Source: Mucilaginibacter sp. UBA5151
Lineage (GTDB): Bacteria > Bacteroidota > Bacteroidia > Sphingobacteriales > Sphingobacteriaceae
Assembly (NCBI GenBank): GCA_002413785.1
Contig: DHXR01000079.1
Location: 1-62,346, forward strand
Direction: 5' to 3'
DNA length: 62,346 bases
The translations under genes and the position numbers were made by a program. The notes under the pieces are model-generated. The model saw nothing but the letters and a program-made list of their open reading frames with translations. It ran no database searches and was not told where the DNA came from. Below, piece by piece: positions 42,449 to 51,503 of the stretch. Position 1 is the first letter of the stretch. Each line of letters opens with the position of its first letter.

Positions 42449-42456
42449 TACATTTG
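42449..42456 (+). promoter_or_regulatory. TAnnTTTG promoter element of the Hsp70 gene
   Basis: TACATTTG is an exact -7 match, 18 bp before the Hsp70 ATG, which predicts a very short leader. No clear -33 TTTG was seen. Confidence 0.5.
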
Positions 42457-42474
42457 CCGATTGTTACAACAAAC

Positions 42475-44337
42475 ATGGCTAAAGTTTCTATCAACCTGGC
42501 AACGGGTTCTATACAAAAAGAAGAATTAATCGTCGGCATCGACCTGGGAACTACAAATTCCCTGGTAGCCTTTATCAATCCTGATAAAAACCCGCAGGTT
42601 ATAAATGATACTGGTAAAGGCGTCCTGGTGCCTTCAGTAGTGCATTTTGGTCCGCCAAATGGCGGAGATATCACTGTTGGCAACGAAGCAAAAGAATACC
42701 TGATCACCGATCCGCAAAACACGGTTTTTTCGATTAAGCGTTTGCTTGGCCGTTCGTACAAAGACATTGAAAATTATAAGGACTTTTTCTCCTATAAAGT
42801 TATTGATGATGATTCGGAAAGTTTGGTAAAAATTAAGGTTGGCGATAAGTTTTATACGCCTATTGAATTATCAAGCCTGATATTAAAAGAATTAAAAGCC
42901 CGCGCCGAACACGCTTTAAAAACCCCGGTTAACCGTGCAGTGATAACTGTGCCGGCCTATTTTAACGATTCACAACGGCAGGCAACCCGTGATGCGGGCA
43001 AACTGGCTGGTTTGGATGTGTTGCGTATTGTAAACGAGCCGACGGCGGCAAGCCTTGCCTACGGCATAGGCTTAAATCCCGAAGAAACAAAAACCATTGC
43101 GGTGTATGATTTAGGCGGCGGCACTTTTGACGTATCCATCCTGCAAATACAGAACGGCATTTTCGAAGTACTGTCAACCAATGGCAATACTTTTTTGGGT
43201 GGCGATGATTTTGACCGCGCCATTGTTGATTACTGGATAGAAAAAAATGAACTGAACAAAGCTGATATTCTTGCTGATACCAAACTCGCCCAAAAGTTGC
43301 GCCTGAAAGCCGAAGAAACTAAAAAGGCATTCGCCCATCAGGGCATGGTAAATGATAAAATCGGCGATATCTGGTGCACCATTACCCGAACAGCTTTTGA
43401 GGAGCTTATTTTACCAAAGGTTGAGGAAACCATCACCTGCTGCAAAAATGCTTTGAGAGACGCCAAACTGGATATCAGCCAGATTGATGAGGTAATTATG
43501 GTTGGCGGGTCAACCCGTACGGCATTGGTTAAAAGAATGGTTGCTGAATTTTTCGGCAGGCCCGTACATGATGAATTGAACCCCGATGAAGTGGTTGCCC
43601 TCGGCGCCGCCATACAGGCGGATATTTTAGCCGGTAACCGCAAGGATATTTTATTGCTGGATGTTACGCCGCTTTCCCTCGGCATTGAAACCATGGGCGG
43701 GCTGATGGATGTGATCATCCCCCGCAACTCCAAAGTGCCGACGAAAGCCGGACGGCAATATACTACCTCCATCGACGGACAGGTGAATATGAAAATCGCC
43801 GTTTACCAGGGTGAACGCGACCTGATAAAAGAAAACCGCAAACTGGCCGAATTTGACTTGAAAGGCATCCCCGCCATGCCCGCCGGTTTCCCGAAAGTAG
43901 ATATAAATTTTTTGCTGAATGCGGATGGTATCCTCAAAATACAAGCCATTGAACTGCGCTCCGGCGTAAAACAGGAAGTAGAAGTTAAACCCACTTACGG
44001 CATTACCGACGACCAGGTGGAGCAAATGCTGATGGACAGTATCACCCACGCTAAAGACGATGTTAGCCAGCGCATGCTGATAGAGGCCCGCACCGAAGGC
44101 GAACAAATGGTTTATACGGTGGAAAGGTTTGTAGAAAAGAACGGTAATTTTTTATCGGTAACCGAAACCGCTGAAACCGCTAAATACCTGGCAACCTTAA
44201 AAGCTGCGCTTACCGGCGGTAACAAGGACCTGATACATAAAGCCATTGATGAACTGAATGAATTTACCCGCCCCTTTGCCGAACGTTTGATGGACGAAGC
44301 GATAAGCGTTGCGATGAAGGGGAAGAGTGTTGGGTAG
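42475..44337 (+). CDS. hscA: HscA-like Hsp70 chaperone
   Basis: This Hsp70 of 620 residues has the ATPase motifs GIDLGTTNSLVAF (phosphate 1), YDLGGGTFDVSIL (phosphate 2) and IMVGGSTRTALVK (adenosine). NEPTAASLAYGIG is visible, and a substrate-binding domain with DVTPLSLGIETMGG follows. A 20-residue extension before GIDLGTTNS, and FLGGDDFD in place of the DnaK-type stretch, make it resemble HscA, the Fe-S cluster assembly Hsp70, more than DnaK. No hscB or isc genes lie nearby, so the specialised role is inference. ATG 42475 is used. Confidence 0.8.
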   Translation: MAKVSINLATGSIQKEELIVGIDLGTTNSLVAFINPDKNPQVINDTGKGVLVPSVVHFGPPNGGDITVGNEAKEYLITDPQNTVFSIKRLLGRSYKDIENYKDFFSYKVIDDDSESLVKIKVGDKFYTPIELSSLILKELKARAEHALKTPVNRAVITVPAYFNDSQRQATRDAGKLAGLDVLRIVNEPTAASLAYGIGLNPEETKTIAVYDLGGGTFDVSILQIQNGIFEVLSTNGNTFLGGDDFDRAIVDYWIEKNELNKADILADTKLAQKLRLKAEETKKAFAHQGMVNDKIGDIWCTITRTAFEELILPKVEETITCCKNALRDAKLDISQIDEVIMVGGSTRTALVKRMVAEFFGRPVHDELNPDEVVALGAAIQADILAGNRKDILLLDVTPLSLGIETMGGLMDVIIPRNSKVPTKAGRQYTTSIDGQVNMKIAVYQGERDLIKENRKLAEFDLKGIPAMPAGFPKVDINFLLNADGILKIQAIELRSGVKQEVEVKPTYGITDDQVEQMLMDSITHAKDDVSQRMLIEARTEGEQMVYTVERFVEKNGNFLSVTETAETAKYLATLKAALTGGNKDLIHKAIDELNEFTRPFAERLMDEAISVAMKGKSVG

Positions 44338-44386
44338 AGGTGAGAGATTAGAGATAAGAGGTTAGTTATACTTAAATGAAGCTATT

Positions 44387-45367
44387 TTGAAAAACATCAT
44401 ATTTGCCATTCTGTTGTTATTGTGTGCGTACAAACCTGTAAAAGCGGTTAATCAACTCAAGTTTAATGATACCACCCGCAAGCCTTTAGACACCTTATTA
44501 TATGATTCGCTGATGCGGAAGCTGGCCAATGGCGATAAAACGGGCCGGTGGCCGGTAAAAAAGGCGCCCAGGCCGTTGCCGGGGGCTATTTTGCCATTTT
44601 ACCGCGTAGTTGCTTATTACGGCAATATGTATTCGAAAAACATGGGGATATTAGGAGAGTATAAGCCAAAAATTATGCTGGCCAAACTTCAGGCCGAAGT
44701 TGAACATTGGCAAAAGGCTGACACTGCCACGCCTGTTATACCCGCGCTTCATTATATTTGCGTTACGGCACAAGCATGGCCGGGAAACAAAAATTTGTAT
44801 AGCCTCAGAATGCCTTTTAAACAAATAGACAGTGTATTGCACATGGCGGAGTCTATTCATGCATTAGTATTTTTAGACCTCCAGGTTGGCCTTAGCACGG
44901 TGCAAAAAGAAGTCCCTATGCTGGAAAAATACCTGAAAATGCCCAATGTTCATCTTGGTATCGACCCGGAGTTTTCTATGAAGGATGGCAGTGTTCCGGG
45001 CAAACGGATCGGAACTTTTGATGCGGACGATATTAATTACGTAACCGGATACCTGGCATCGTTAGTTACAAAATATAACCTGCCGCCCAAAATATTTATT
45101 GTACACCGGTTCACTAAAAGAATGGTGACCAATTATAAAAATATTAAGCTACGGCGGGAAGTTCAATTTGTAATGGATATGGACGGCTGGGGTGGACCCG
45201 ATTTAAAGAAAGGCAGTTACAAATACTTTATAGGCGATGAACCTGTGCAATTCACCGGCTTTAAATTGTTTTATAAAAATGACATCAGCGTTGGCCCCAA
45301 ACGTCTGTTAACAACCAGGGAAGTTTTGCAATTGAAGCCTGCGCCTATTTATATACAGTACCAGTAA
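44387..45367 (+). CDS. Secreted protein of unknown function, possible TIM-barrel fold
   Basis: The 326-residue protein starts at TTG, with no ATG near, and has a signal peptide (KNIIFAILLLLCAYKPVKAV). The body contains alternating beta and alpha stretches such as HALVFLDLQVG, NVHLGIDPEF, PPKIFIVHRF and EVQFVMDMDGWGGPDL. These resemble successive strands of a TIM-barrel with acidic residues at strand ends. I do not recognise a named family and propose no function. It follows the Hsp70 gene after 49 bp in the same direction. Confidence 0.7.
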   Translation: MKNIIFAILLLLCAYKPVKAVNQLKFNDTTRKPLDTLLYDSLMRKLANGDKTGRWPVKKAPRPLPGAILPFYRVVAYYGNMYSKNMGILGEYKPKIMLAKLQAEVEHWQKADTATPVIPALHYICVTAQAWPGNKNLYSLRMPFKQIDSVLHMAESIHALVFLDLQVGLSTVQKEVPMLEKYLKMPNVHLGIDPEFSMKDGSVPGKRIGTFDADDINYVTGYLASLVTKYNLPPKIFIVHRFTKRMVTNYKNIKLRREVQFVMDMDGWGGPDLKKGSYKYFIGDEPVQFTGFKLFYKNDISVGPKRLLTTREVLQLKPAPIYIQYQ

Positions 45368-45368
45368 T

Positions 45369-45508
45369 TGAGGCGAAAGGTAAAAGGCGAAAGGTAAAAG
45401 GTAAAAGGTAAAAGGTAAAAGGTAAAAGGTAAAAGGTGAAAGGTGAAAGGTGAAAAGCAGAGAGCAAAATCAAAAACCCTTCTCCTTTTACCTTTCGCCT
45501 TTTACCTC
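45369..45508. repeat. Heptamer array GGTAAAA/GGTGAAA with palindromic closure
   Basis: From 45369 the heptamer GGTAAAA and close variants (GGCGAAA, GGTGAAA) recur about ten times. They are followed after a 40-bp interruption by the complementary CCTTTTACCTTTCGCCTTTTACCTC (45484-45508). The arms can pair into a hairpin whose length would change by slippage. A second member is at 54659-54740. The element lies between two convergent genes. Confidence 0.75.
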
Positions 45509-45514
45509 ATTCAA

Positions 45515-45805
45515 TCATACCTTGTTCATAGCTTCCTGTTCTTTTAGCGCTGCAATATTATTTGCATCGCTGAAAGTTTCGGTTTGGGTGGCAAAATCTT
45601 CAAGAATGCCGGCAATACTATCCAGGTTATCGGTAACCCGTTGATGCATATCGGGGAGGTCTTTTTCCAGTCGTTTGTTGCCAAGTTCCATGTTATCCAC
45701 TTCGATTTTTGTCAGTTTTATGATAATTGCCTGCTGACTATTTTTTAAATCTTCCAGTTCATGGACAATCTTTTCCATCAGCCCGAATTTCTTTAACTTA
45801 TCCAT
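45515..45805 (-). CDS. Small coiled-coil protein
   Basis: The 96-residue product is predicted to be almost entirely helical, with heptad-like hydrophobic spacing in LMEKIVHELEDLKNSQQAIIIKLTKIEVDNMELGNKRL-type sequence. It has no signal peptide or known domain. Its function is unknown. It ends next to the heptamer repeat. Confidence 0.6.
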   Translation of the reverse strand: MDKLKKFGLMEKIVHELEDLKNSQQAIIIKLTKIEVDNMELGNKRLEKDLPDMHQRVTDNLDSIAGILEDFATQTETFSDANNIAALKEQEAMNKV

Positions 45806-45896
45806 AATGTTGTGTTTTTATATACATATTCAACGTTTTAATAGAAAAATTGTTTTTTAATTTGGATTTTTCATTTATAACTAATACTTTAGTTGT

Positions 45897-47045
45897 ATGA
45901 AATTAATCAGCCTAATCCTTATCACAATTTTCCTCAATCTCCCGGCCTTGGCACAGCAAACACAAAAGGCTAATGACGCCCTTTTGCTGGAGTACTACCA
46001 AAACCAGCGATATACAGAAGCTGCCGATTACCTGAAAAAAACATACCCCGAACCTGTTACCGATGTAAAAATATTATCAGGCCTTGCCTACGCATCCTCC
46101 ATGGCGGGAAGGTTACCCGAAGCCTCAGCCTATTACGAACGCATTTATTCAACAGACACAAGCAACACAGCCATACTGTTTAACCTGGGCAGCATAAATG
46201 CAAGGCGCGGAGATAATGTAAAAGCGCTTACCTTTTATAAAAAGATATTATTAAAGGATACCAGCAATTTTAACGTTTTTAAGCAGATGGCCAGCCTTTC
46301 GCAAAATACCGGTAACATTATTGATGCTGTAAATTATTTAAAAAAAGCGAACAAGCTGAACCCGCTTGAACCTGATGTGGCCTATGATCTTACTTCGATT
46401 TATATCAACCTTAAACTTTATAAAAATGCCGATACGGTGGTAACGGTCGCCTTACAGGCCGACACAGCGAACATGTTGTTGTTGCTTGGGAAAGCGCAGA
46501 TAGATTACAACCTTAAGAAATACCCGGAAACAATCACAGTTTGCAATAAATTGCTTCAATCGGGCGACCAGATCAATATGGTGATCAGTATGCTGGGGAC
46601 CTCCTATTTTAATTTAAAAGATTATAATGGCTGCATTAACACCTTTAAAATTTTGGAACAAAGCCAAACATCCAGCGAAACGTCTCTTTATTATACCGCT
46701 ATGAGTTATAAGGCCCTGGGCAACCAAACGATGGCAATCACTTACTTTGAAAAAGCTATAAAAGAAGCTATATCAGGCAATGTTAATTCCTATTACGGGG
46801 AAATGGCCGCCTCATACGATAAATTGCACCAGGTAAAAAACGCGGTAAATGCTTATCAAAAAAGCTTATTGTATGGTGTTATGCCTTTAACTTATTATGC
46901 AATTGCCAATTTGTATGATACTGAATTAAAGAACAAGGCTTTGGCATTACGCTATTACAAAAAATACATCAACAGCAAACCGCCGGAAGACCAGCTGTCG
47001 TATTTGGCTTATTCGAAACGAAGGGTAAGTGAACTTGGCCGTTAA
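45897..47045 (+). CDS. Exported TPR-repeat protein
   Basis: This 382-residue protein has a signal peptide (ending LPALAQ) and about nine tetratricopeptide repeats from residue 25 to the end. Examples are NTAILFNLGSINARRGDNVKALTFY, EPDVAYDLTSIYINLKLY and TSLYYTAMSYKALGNQTMAITYFEKAI. It is probably a periplasmic scaffold. No partner can be named. It overlaps the convergent ribE by four bases. Confidence 0.85.
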   Translation: MKLISLILITIFLNLPALAQQTQKANDALLLEYYQNQRYTEAADYLKKTYPEPVTDVKILSGLAYASSMAGRLPEASAYYERIYSTDTSNTAILFNLGSINARRGDNVKALTFYKKILLKDTSNFNVFKQMASLSQNTGNIIDAVNYLKKANKLNPLEPDVAYDLTSIYINLKLYKNADTVVTVALQADTANMLLLLGKAQIDYNLKKYPETITVCNKLLQSGDQINMVISMLGTSYFNLKDYNGCINTFKILEQSQTSSETSLYYTAMSYKALGNQTMAITYFEKAIKEAISGNVNSYYGEMAASYDKLHQVKNAVNAYQKSLLYGVMPLTYYAIANLYDTELKNKALALRYYKKYINSKPPEDQLSYLAYSKRRVSELGR

Positions 47046-47626
47046 CGCTGCATCAGCCTCGCTACATATTTCCCGATAATATCAAACTCCAGGTTTACAA
47101 CCGAACCTTTGCGCACCTGCTGAAAATTGGTATGCTCAAACGTGAAGGGGATTATAGCCACGGAAAAACTATTGGCTTTTGAATTTACCACAGTAAGACT
47201 GATACCGTTAACGCATATTGACCCTTTTTCAACTGTAACATTGCCTTGTGCAGCGTCGTATTCAAGGGTGTATTCCCAACTGCCGCCGAGTTCCTTAAAA
47301 TCAGTACAAACAGCGGTTTGGTCCACATGCCCCTGAACAATATGGCCGTCAAGGCGTCCGTTCATTTGCATGCAGCGTTCAAGGTTTACCAGATCGCCGG
47401 TTTTTAGATCGCCGAGGTTGGTTTTGCTTAATGTTTCTTCAATAGCGGTAACCGTATGCCGTCCTTCAGTCAAAGCGACCACCGTTAAACAAACACCGTT
47501 ATGCGCCACCGACTGGTCTATTTTCAATTGATCTGCAATAGCCGATTCAACGGTAATATGCAAATTACCCTGGTCGTGTTGCAGGCCTGTTATTTTCCCC
47601 AATGTTTCTATTATTCCTGTAAACAT
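47042..47626 (-). CDS. ribE: Riboflavin synthase, alpha subunit
   Basis: The enzyme dismutates two lumazines to riboflavin. The 194-residue protein has the two internally similar lumazine-binding barrels: MFTGIIETLGKI...VAHNGVCLTV and HIVQGHVDQTAV...SICVNGISLTVV. The catalytic N-terminal segment MFTGIIE is intact. It is not next to other rib genes, and I see no FMN riboswitch upstream. Confidence 0.94.
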   Translation of the reverse strand: MFTGIIETLGKITGLQHDQGNLHITVESAIADQLKIDQSVAHNGVCLTVVALTEGRHTVTAIEETLSKTNLGDLKTGDLVNLERCMQMNGRLDGHIVQGHVDQTAVCTDFKELGGSWEYTLEYDAAQGNVTVEKGSICVNGISLTVVNSKANSFSVAIIPFTFEHTNFQQVRKGSVVNLEFDIIGKYVARLMQR

Positions 47627-47749
47627 ATAGCCTCCGAAATCCGCCTGTTAGCGGACCAATTTTGATGGGCGAAATTAACTAATTGCACCCGTTTTAATGC
47701 CAGCTAAACTTGTAATTATTCTGATAAAGTTAAATTAGCTGGTAAATAA

Positions 47750-47757
47750 TATCTTTG
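47750..47757 (+). promoter_or_regulatory. TAnnTTTG element 3 bp before the ATG at 47761
   Basis: TATCTTTG is an exact -7 match with only CAA between it and the ATG, so the transcript is predicted to be leaderless. Confidence 0.5.
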
Positions 47758-47760
47758 CAA

Positions 47761-48162
47761 ATGCCCGAATTAACATTTGACATTTCAAAAGGTGATTTTA
47801 CAAACCCTCCGGCAGATGAAATTGATCTGCAAGAATTCTTAAAAGCAACATTACACGACCTTAGCTTTAAAAACAAGAAACCTTATGATGACATCATACC
47901 AAGCCTCCTGGATTTCCATAAGGCTGATGGCGGTTCGCCGGAGATTCCAAAATTTGAGATCATTGATTGTTCTTATGATTCAATTACTTATACAGGTACG
48001 GTACAATTTGCTTACGAGGTTTTCTTTACGTTTGGCTGTGCTGATATTTACAGGTCGGACAAATGCACGGAAACCTGTAAATTCCAGATTGATACCGAAA
48101 ATCAAAAATTAACGCTATTTATCACCGATCAAATCACGCGCGATACTGTTGACGAATTTTAG
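47761..48162 (+). CDS. Hypothetical protein, about 133 residues
   Basis: This is a cytosolic-looking protein that I do not assign to a family. It is acidic, with SKGDFTNPPADEIDLQEFL at the N-terminus and a beta-rich second half containing several Cys residues (IIDCSYDSITYTGTVQFAYEV, FGCADIYRSDKCTETCKF). ATG 47761 is chosen; an in-frame TTG lies two codons upstream. It has its own near-adjacent promoter element and stands alone between ribE and an SRPBCC gene. Confidence 0.65.
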   Translation: MPELTFDISKGDFTNPPADEIDLQEFLKATLHDLSFKNKKPYDDIIPSLLDFHKADGGSPEIPKFEIIDCSYDSITYTGTVQFAYEVFFTFGCADIYRSDKCTETCKFQIDTENQKLTLFITDQITRDTVDEF

Positions 48163-48201
48163 TTAACATCATCACCTGCCCTCCTTTAGTGCATCTCAGG
48201 G

Positions 48202-48699
48202 CTACTTAAAATTACTTTTTACTTCCAGTCTTTTGTTTCGCAAATCAATCCCGCCTTCAATTACCGATTTCAGGTTAGCCATATAAAACGTCCACCCCAG
48301 CTGACATTGAACAAACAGGTTTTTTGAAGGGTCATTTTCGATAGGGATATTTTCCTGGGTAAGTTCTACCAGCGACAGGCCATTGCGGCTGCTTATGTTA
48401 ACGCTTACAATATTGTCTTTTGCAAAAGTAAATTTTATGAAATCGGTACCGTTTGCTTCCAGTATCTGTCCCTTTTCACAGGTATTGTCATCCCAGCCGT
48501 GCCAGTACCATTCATAAACATCCTCGTTCATAATAAATTCCTGCGGTTCCCGCAGGCGCCTGGAAATAGTAAAAAAATCGGCTTTTCGTAAAAACCACTT
48601 TTCAAGGCCGGCCGGGGTTGCCCATGCTTCATAAAGGCTTCTGATATCTGTATTATAATCGCCCGTTACTTTAAAGGTGGTCCATTTATTGTCAATCAT
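48202..48699 (-). CDS. SRPBCC / AHSA1-type ligand-binding-fold protein
   Basis: The 165-residue protein has the START-like AHSA1 pattern: an N-terminal beta strand, then IRSLYEAWATPAGLEKWFL, a central beta-sheet with WYWHGWDDN and IKFTFA, and a C-terminal helix (GWTFYMANLKSVIEGGIDLR). Such proteins bind hydrophobic ligands or co-chaperone partners. The ligand is not predictable. Confidence 0.8.
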   Translation of the reverse strand: MIDNKWTTFKVTGDYNTDIRSLYEAWATPAGLEKWFLRKADFFTISRRLREPQEFIMNEDVYEWYWHGWDDNTCEKGQILEANGTDFIKFTFAKDNIVSVNISSRNGLSLVELTQENIPIENDPSKNLFVQCQLGWTFYMANLKSVIEGGIDLRNKRLEVKSNFK

Positions 48700-48726
48700 A
48701 ATATTATTATTAAAACTATATTAACG

Positions 48727-48864
48727 TGAATTCGGGATTAGCAACAACGTAGCCTCACCCAACCCTCTCCAAAGGAGAGGGCTTTAAAAAAGAGCGCAGC
48801 TAAAGTCCTCTCCTTTGGAGAGGATTTAGGTGAGGCAAATAGGTAAAATGCTTATCCCGAATTA
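48727..48864. repeat. Nested palindromes with CCCTCTCC/GGAGAGG words
   Basis: An outer inverted repeat (ATTCGGGATTA near 48729 against TTATCCCGAAT near 48852) encloses a large palindrome from CCTCACCC (48753) to GGTGAGG (48835). The inner palindrome holds two CTCTCC-AAA-GGAGAGG hairpins. The region separates two divergent genes. A related half occurs at 49382-49440. Confidence 0.6.
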
Positions 48865-48935
48865 AAACTTTATTACCAAAGTAAATTTAATCAAAATAGT
48901 TTTGAGTTTTGTTAACTTGCCTTTAAATCTTCAAC

Positions 48936-49415
48936 ATGTTAAAGCAAAGCGCAGGGTTATTATTGTACCGTAAAACTAATAAGGAACTGCAAATTTTCCT
49001 TGTACACCCCGGCGGACCCTTTTTTAAAAATAAGGATGCCGGTGTCTGGTCGGTCCCTAAAGGGGGATTTTTGGATGATGAAGACCCGCTAACCGCCGCC
49101 AAACGTGAATTCAGAGAAGAAACCGGGTATGCTATTGATGGTCATTTCATACCTCTAAACCCCGTCACCCTTAAAAGCGGCAAAACAGTTTATGCATGGG
49201 CCGTTGAAGGCGATATTGACGCCCAAAACATTTGTAGCAACCTGTTTGAAATGGAATGGCCACCAAAATCAGGCAAAAAACAATCTTTTCCTGAAATCGA
49301 CCGTGGAGGATGGTTTGATATTGATGAGGCTAAAATGAAGATTAATGAGGGACAGCTGGGGTTGATCGAAGAGTTGATTGGCCTCACCCAACCCTCTCCA
49401 ATAAGCCCCTCCTAA
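48936..49415 (+). CDS. NUDIX hydrolase
   Basis: The 159-residue protein has the Nudix box GGFLDDEDPLTAAKREFREETGY (G-x5-E-x7-REUxEExGU pattern) and begins QSAGLLLYRKTNKELQIFLVHPGGP, like small dinucleotide or nucleotide-sugar pyrophosphohydrolases. The enzyme core ends near LIEELIG. The last eight or so residues (TQPSPISPS) are encoded by the CCCAACCCTCTCC repeat sequence that follows. The substrate is unknown. Confidence 0.85.
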   Translation: MLKQSAGLLLYRKTNKELQIFLVHPGGPFFKNKDAGVWSVPKGGFLDDEDPLTAAKREFREETGYAIDGHFIPLNPVTLKSGKTVYAWAVEGDIDAQNICSNLFEMEWPPKSGKKQSFPEIDRGGWFDIDEAKMKINEGQLGLIEELIGLTQPSPISPS

Positions 49416-49571
49416 ATCCTCTCCGCCAAATGGCGGAAGGACTTTTAAATTTCGTTTCTAAAATATATCCTCAAAATTCAGCATTTCAGGCTAATAGTTA
49501 AAGTCTCCCCAACCGGGGGAGATTATTCACCGGGTGTTTGTTCTCATGGGTGTTCATGAGGGCTACGCCGT
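49382..49571. repeat. Repeat-rich gap after the NUDIX gene
   Basis: The segment has CCCAACCCTCTCC and CTCCTAAATCCTCTCC words and a perfect small palindrome (TCCGCCAAATGGCGGA near 49421-49436). It overlaps the NUDIX 3' end and runs up to the biotin carboxylase stop. Confidence 0.45.
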
Positions 49572-51056
49572 TTAGAGGGGGCTCTGCCTGTTCTTCGCCC
49601 AATTTGAGACTCCGCCATCGGCAAAATTCTCAAATTTCATATACTGTTCCCCCAACAAGGTTTCCATCACCAGCGCCGCTATCATCGCCTCATCTTCATT
49701 CCCGTTTTGCAATGATCCGGGGTTGAAATATTTCTGTACAAAATGAGTATCAAAATTGCCGGATGTAAAGGCCTCATGCTGCATTACAAACCTGCCAAAA
49801 CCTAAAGTTGTGGTGATGCCGGTTATCCGGTACTCGTCAATGGCACGCAGCATACGTTCAATTGCCTCTGTCCGGTCTTTACCATAAGTGATGAGTTTGG
49901 CTATCATCGGGTCGTAATAAATCGGGATTTCCATGCCCTGCTCAAAGCCGTCGTCCACCCTGACACCCGGGCCTTTTGGGGTAATGTATGTTTGCAATGT
50001 GCCAATATCGGGCAAAAAGTTATTGTCCGGATCTTCGGCGTAAACACGCAATTCTATGGCATGCCCGTTAATTTTCAGATCCTCCTGTTTAAAGCTGATG
50101 GCCTCTCCCCTTGCAATGCGGATCTGCTCTTTTACCAGGTCTATGCCGGTGATCAGCTCTGTAACCGGGTGCTCCACCTGCAGGCGGGTATTCATTTCAA
50201 GGAAGTAGAAGTTTAGGTTTTCGTCCATAATAAACTCCACAGTACCGGCACTTGTATAATTAACAGACCGCGCCACATCCACCGCGCATTTACCCATTTG
50301 CTCCCTGATCTGCGGCGTTAATACCGACGATGGCGCTTCTTCAATCACCTTCTGGTGACGGCGCTGCACCGAGCAATCACGCTCGAACAGGTGTACTATG
50401 TTACCATGCGTATCACCCAAAATCTGTATTTCAATATGCCGGGGCGAGGAAACGTACCTTTCAATAAAAACCGATCCATCCCCAAATGCCGATAATGCTT
50501 CGGATACCGCGGTTGCCATTTGCTCCTCAAAATCTTCCGGGCTTTCCACTATCCGCATTCCCTTTCCGCCGCCGCCTGCCGCCGCTTTAATCAATATTGG
50601 AAAACCAACTTCGACTGCACGTAATTTAGCTTCGATAATATCTGTTATGGCTTCTTCGGTACCAGGCACCATGGGGATGTTATATTTTAGCGCGGCTGCT
50701 TTTGCCGATAATTTATTACCCATCACTTCCATAGCCTCCGGCGAAGGGCCAATCAATATCAACCCGGCTTCCCGCACCTGCCTCGCGAAAGCGGCGTTTT
50801 CGCTTAAAAAACCATAACCGGGATGTATAGCCTCCGCCCCCGTTTTACGGCAAGCCTCAATGATCTTATCCCCAACCAGGTATGATTTATTGGACGGCGC
50901 CTCCCCGATATGGATAGCTTCATCAGCATAACGGACATGGAGTGCATCACGGTCGGCATCAGAATAAACGGCAACAGTTTTAATGCCCATTTCGCGTGCC
51001 GAACGCATTACCCTTAAGGCTATTTCTCCCCGGTTGGCGATGAGTATCTTTTGCAT
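49572..51056 (-). CDS. accC: Biotin carboxylase (acyl-CoA carboxylase subunit)
   Basis: This 494-residue biotin carboxylase carboxylates biotin on its carrier with ATP and bicarbonate. Motifs are KILIANRGEIALRVMRSA, the ATP-grasp glycine loop KAAAGGGGKGMRIV, HIEIQILGD, RDCSVQRRHQKVIEEAPS and EMNTRLQVEHPVTE. It is longer than the usual 450-residue AccC. That suggests the form that pairs with propionyl- or methylcrotonyl-type carboxyltransferases, although no partner is in the window. The ATG is preceded by TACATTTG with 5 bp between. Confidence 0.88.
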   Translation of the reverse strand: MQKILIANRGEIALRVMRSAREMGIKTVAVYSDADRDALHVRYADEAIHIGEAPSNKSYLVGDKIIEACRKTGAEAIHPGYGFLSENAAFARQVREAGLILIGPSPEAMEVMGNKLSAKAAALKYNIPMVPGTEEAITDIIEAKLRAVEVGFPILIKAAAGGGGKGMRIVESPEDFEEQMATAVSEALSAFGDGSVFIERYVSSPRHIEIQILGDTHGNIVHLFERDCSVQRRHQKVIEEAPSSVLTPQIREQMGKCAVDVARSVNYTSAGTVEFIMDENLNFYFLEMNTRLQVEHPVTELITGIDLVKEQIRIARGEAISFKQEDLKINGHAIELRVYAEDPDNNFLPDIGTLQTYITPKGPGVRVDDGFEQGMEIPIYYDPMIAKLITYGKDRTEAIERMLRAIDEYRITGITTTLGFGRFVMQHEAFTSGNFDTHFVQKYFNPGSLQNGNEDEAMIAALVMETLLGEQYMKFENFADGGVSNWAKNRQSPL

Positions 51057-51061
51057 GGAAA

Positions 51062-51069
51062 CAAATGTA
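51062..51069 (-). promoter_or_regulatory. TAnnTTTG element 5 bp before the accC ATG
   Basis: TACATTTG on the minus strand is an exact -7 match, followed by TTTCC and the ATG. It predicts a leaderless accC transcript. Confidence 0.5.
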
Positions 51070-51182
51070 ATGGATTTGCAGAATTTTACAGGTTAAAAGC
51101 GGCGATATAAACGATATAAAATGAAACAAAAAATCTCTGGCTGCGTACAACGCCATAAAAAATGATCAGTAATTATTGAAGC

Positions 51183-51386
51183 ATGGACATCTTTATCGGA
51201 TTCGTAAAATTTTTAATGTACCTGGCAGCCCTTTTGTTTATCGGAGTGCTGTTTTTTAGCTACCTGAAATATTTAAAAAGAACCTATTTCCCAAAATGGA
51301 AATTCCCTGACTATGTCAGCGTAGGCTATGCAGAATATTTGTACAAGAAATATATTGAAAAACACATCAAAAAAAGTGTTAAATAG
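51183..51386 (+). CDS. Small membrane protein, 67 residues
   Basis: The protein has one strong hydrophobic helix (about 5-27) followed by a basic, tyrosine-rich tail (YLKYLKRTYFPKW, YLYKKYIEKHIKKSVK). It belongs to no family I recognise. The codon use and the clear membrane-helix-plus-basic-tail design make a real gene likely. Confidence 0.6.
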   Translation: MDIFIGFVKFLMYLAALLFIGVLFFSYLKYLKRTYFPKWKFPDYVSVGYAEYLYKKYIEKHIKKSVK

Positions 51387-51419
51387 TGCCGGAATAGTCC
51401 TCTTTGGTATAAACAATAA

Positions 51420-51459
51420 TTGTCATTGCGATCCGCCTAATGGCGGATCGCAATGACAA
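51420..51459. repeat. Perfect 18-bp hairpin TTGTCATTGCGATCCGCC
   Basis: The arms at 51420-51437 and 51442-51459 are perfectly complementary around the loop TAAT and are followed by a short T run. It may terminate the small membrane-protein gene. The GTCATTGCGA word is common in intergenic repeats of this phylum. Confidence 0.65.
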
Positions 51460-51503
51460 AGCTTTTTATTTACATAATAAATAACCAAATGGCGGATAGT
51501 CAT

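Noticed and set aside
47627..47750. FMN riboswitch before ribE
   Set aside because: The region is short, and I see none of the conserved multi-stem FMN aptamer sequence, only a minor TCCGC/GCGGA hairpin.
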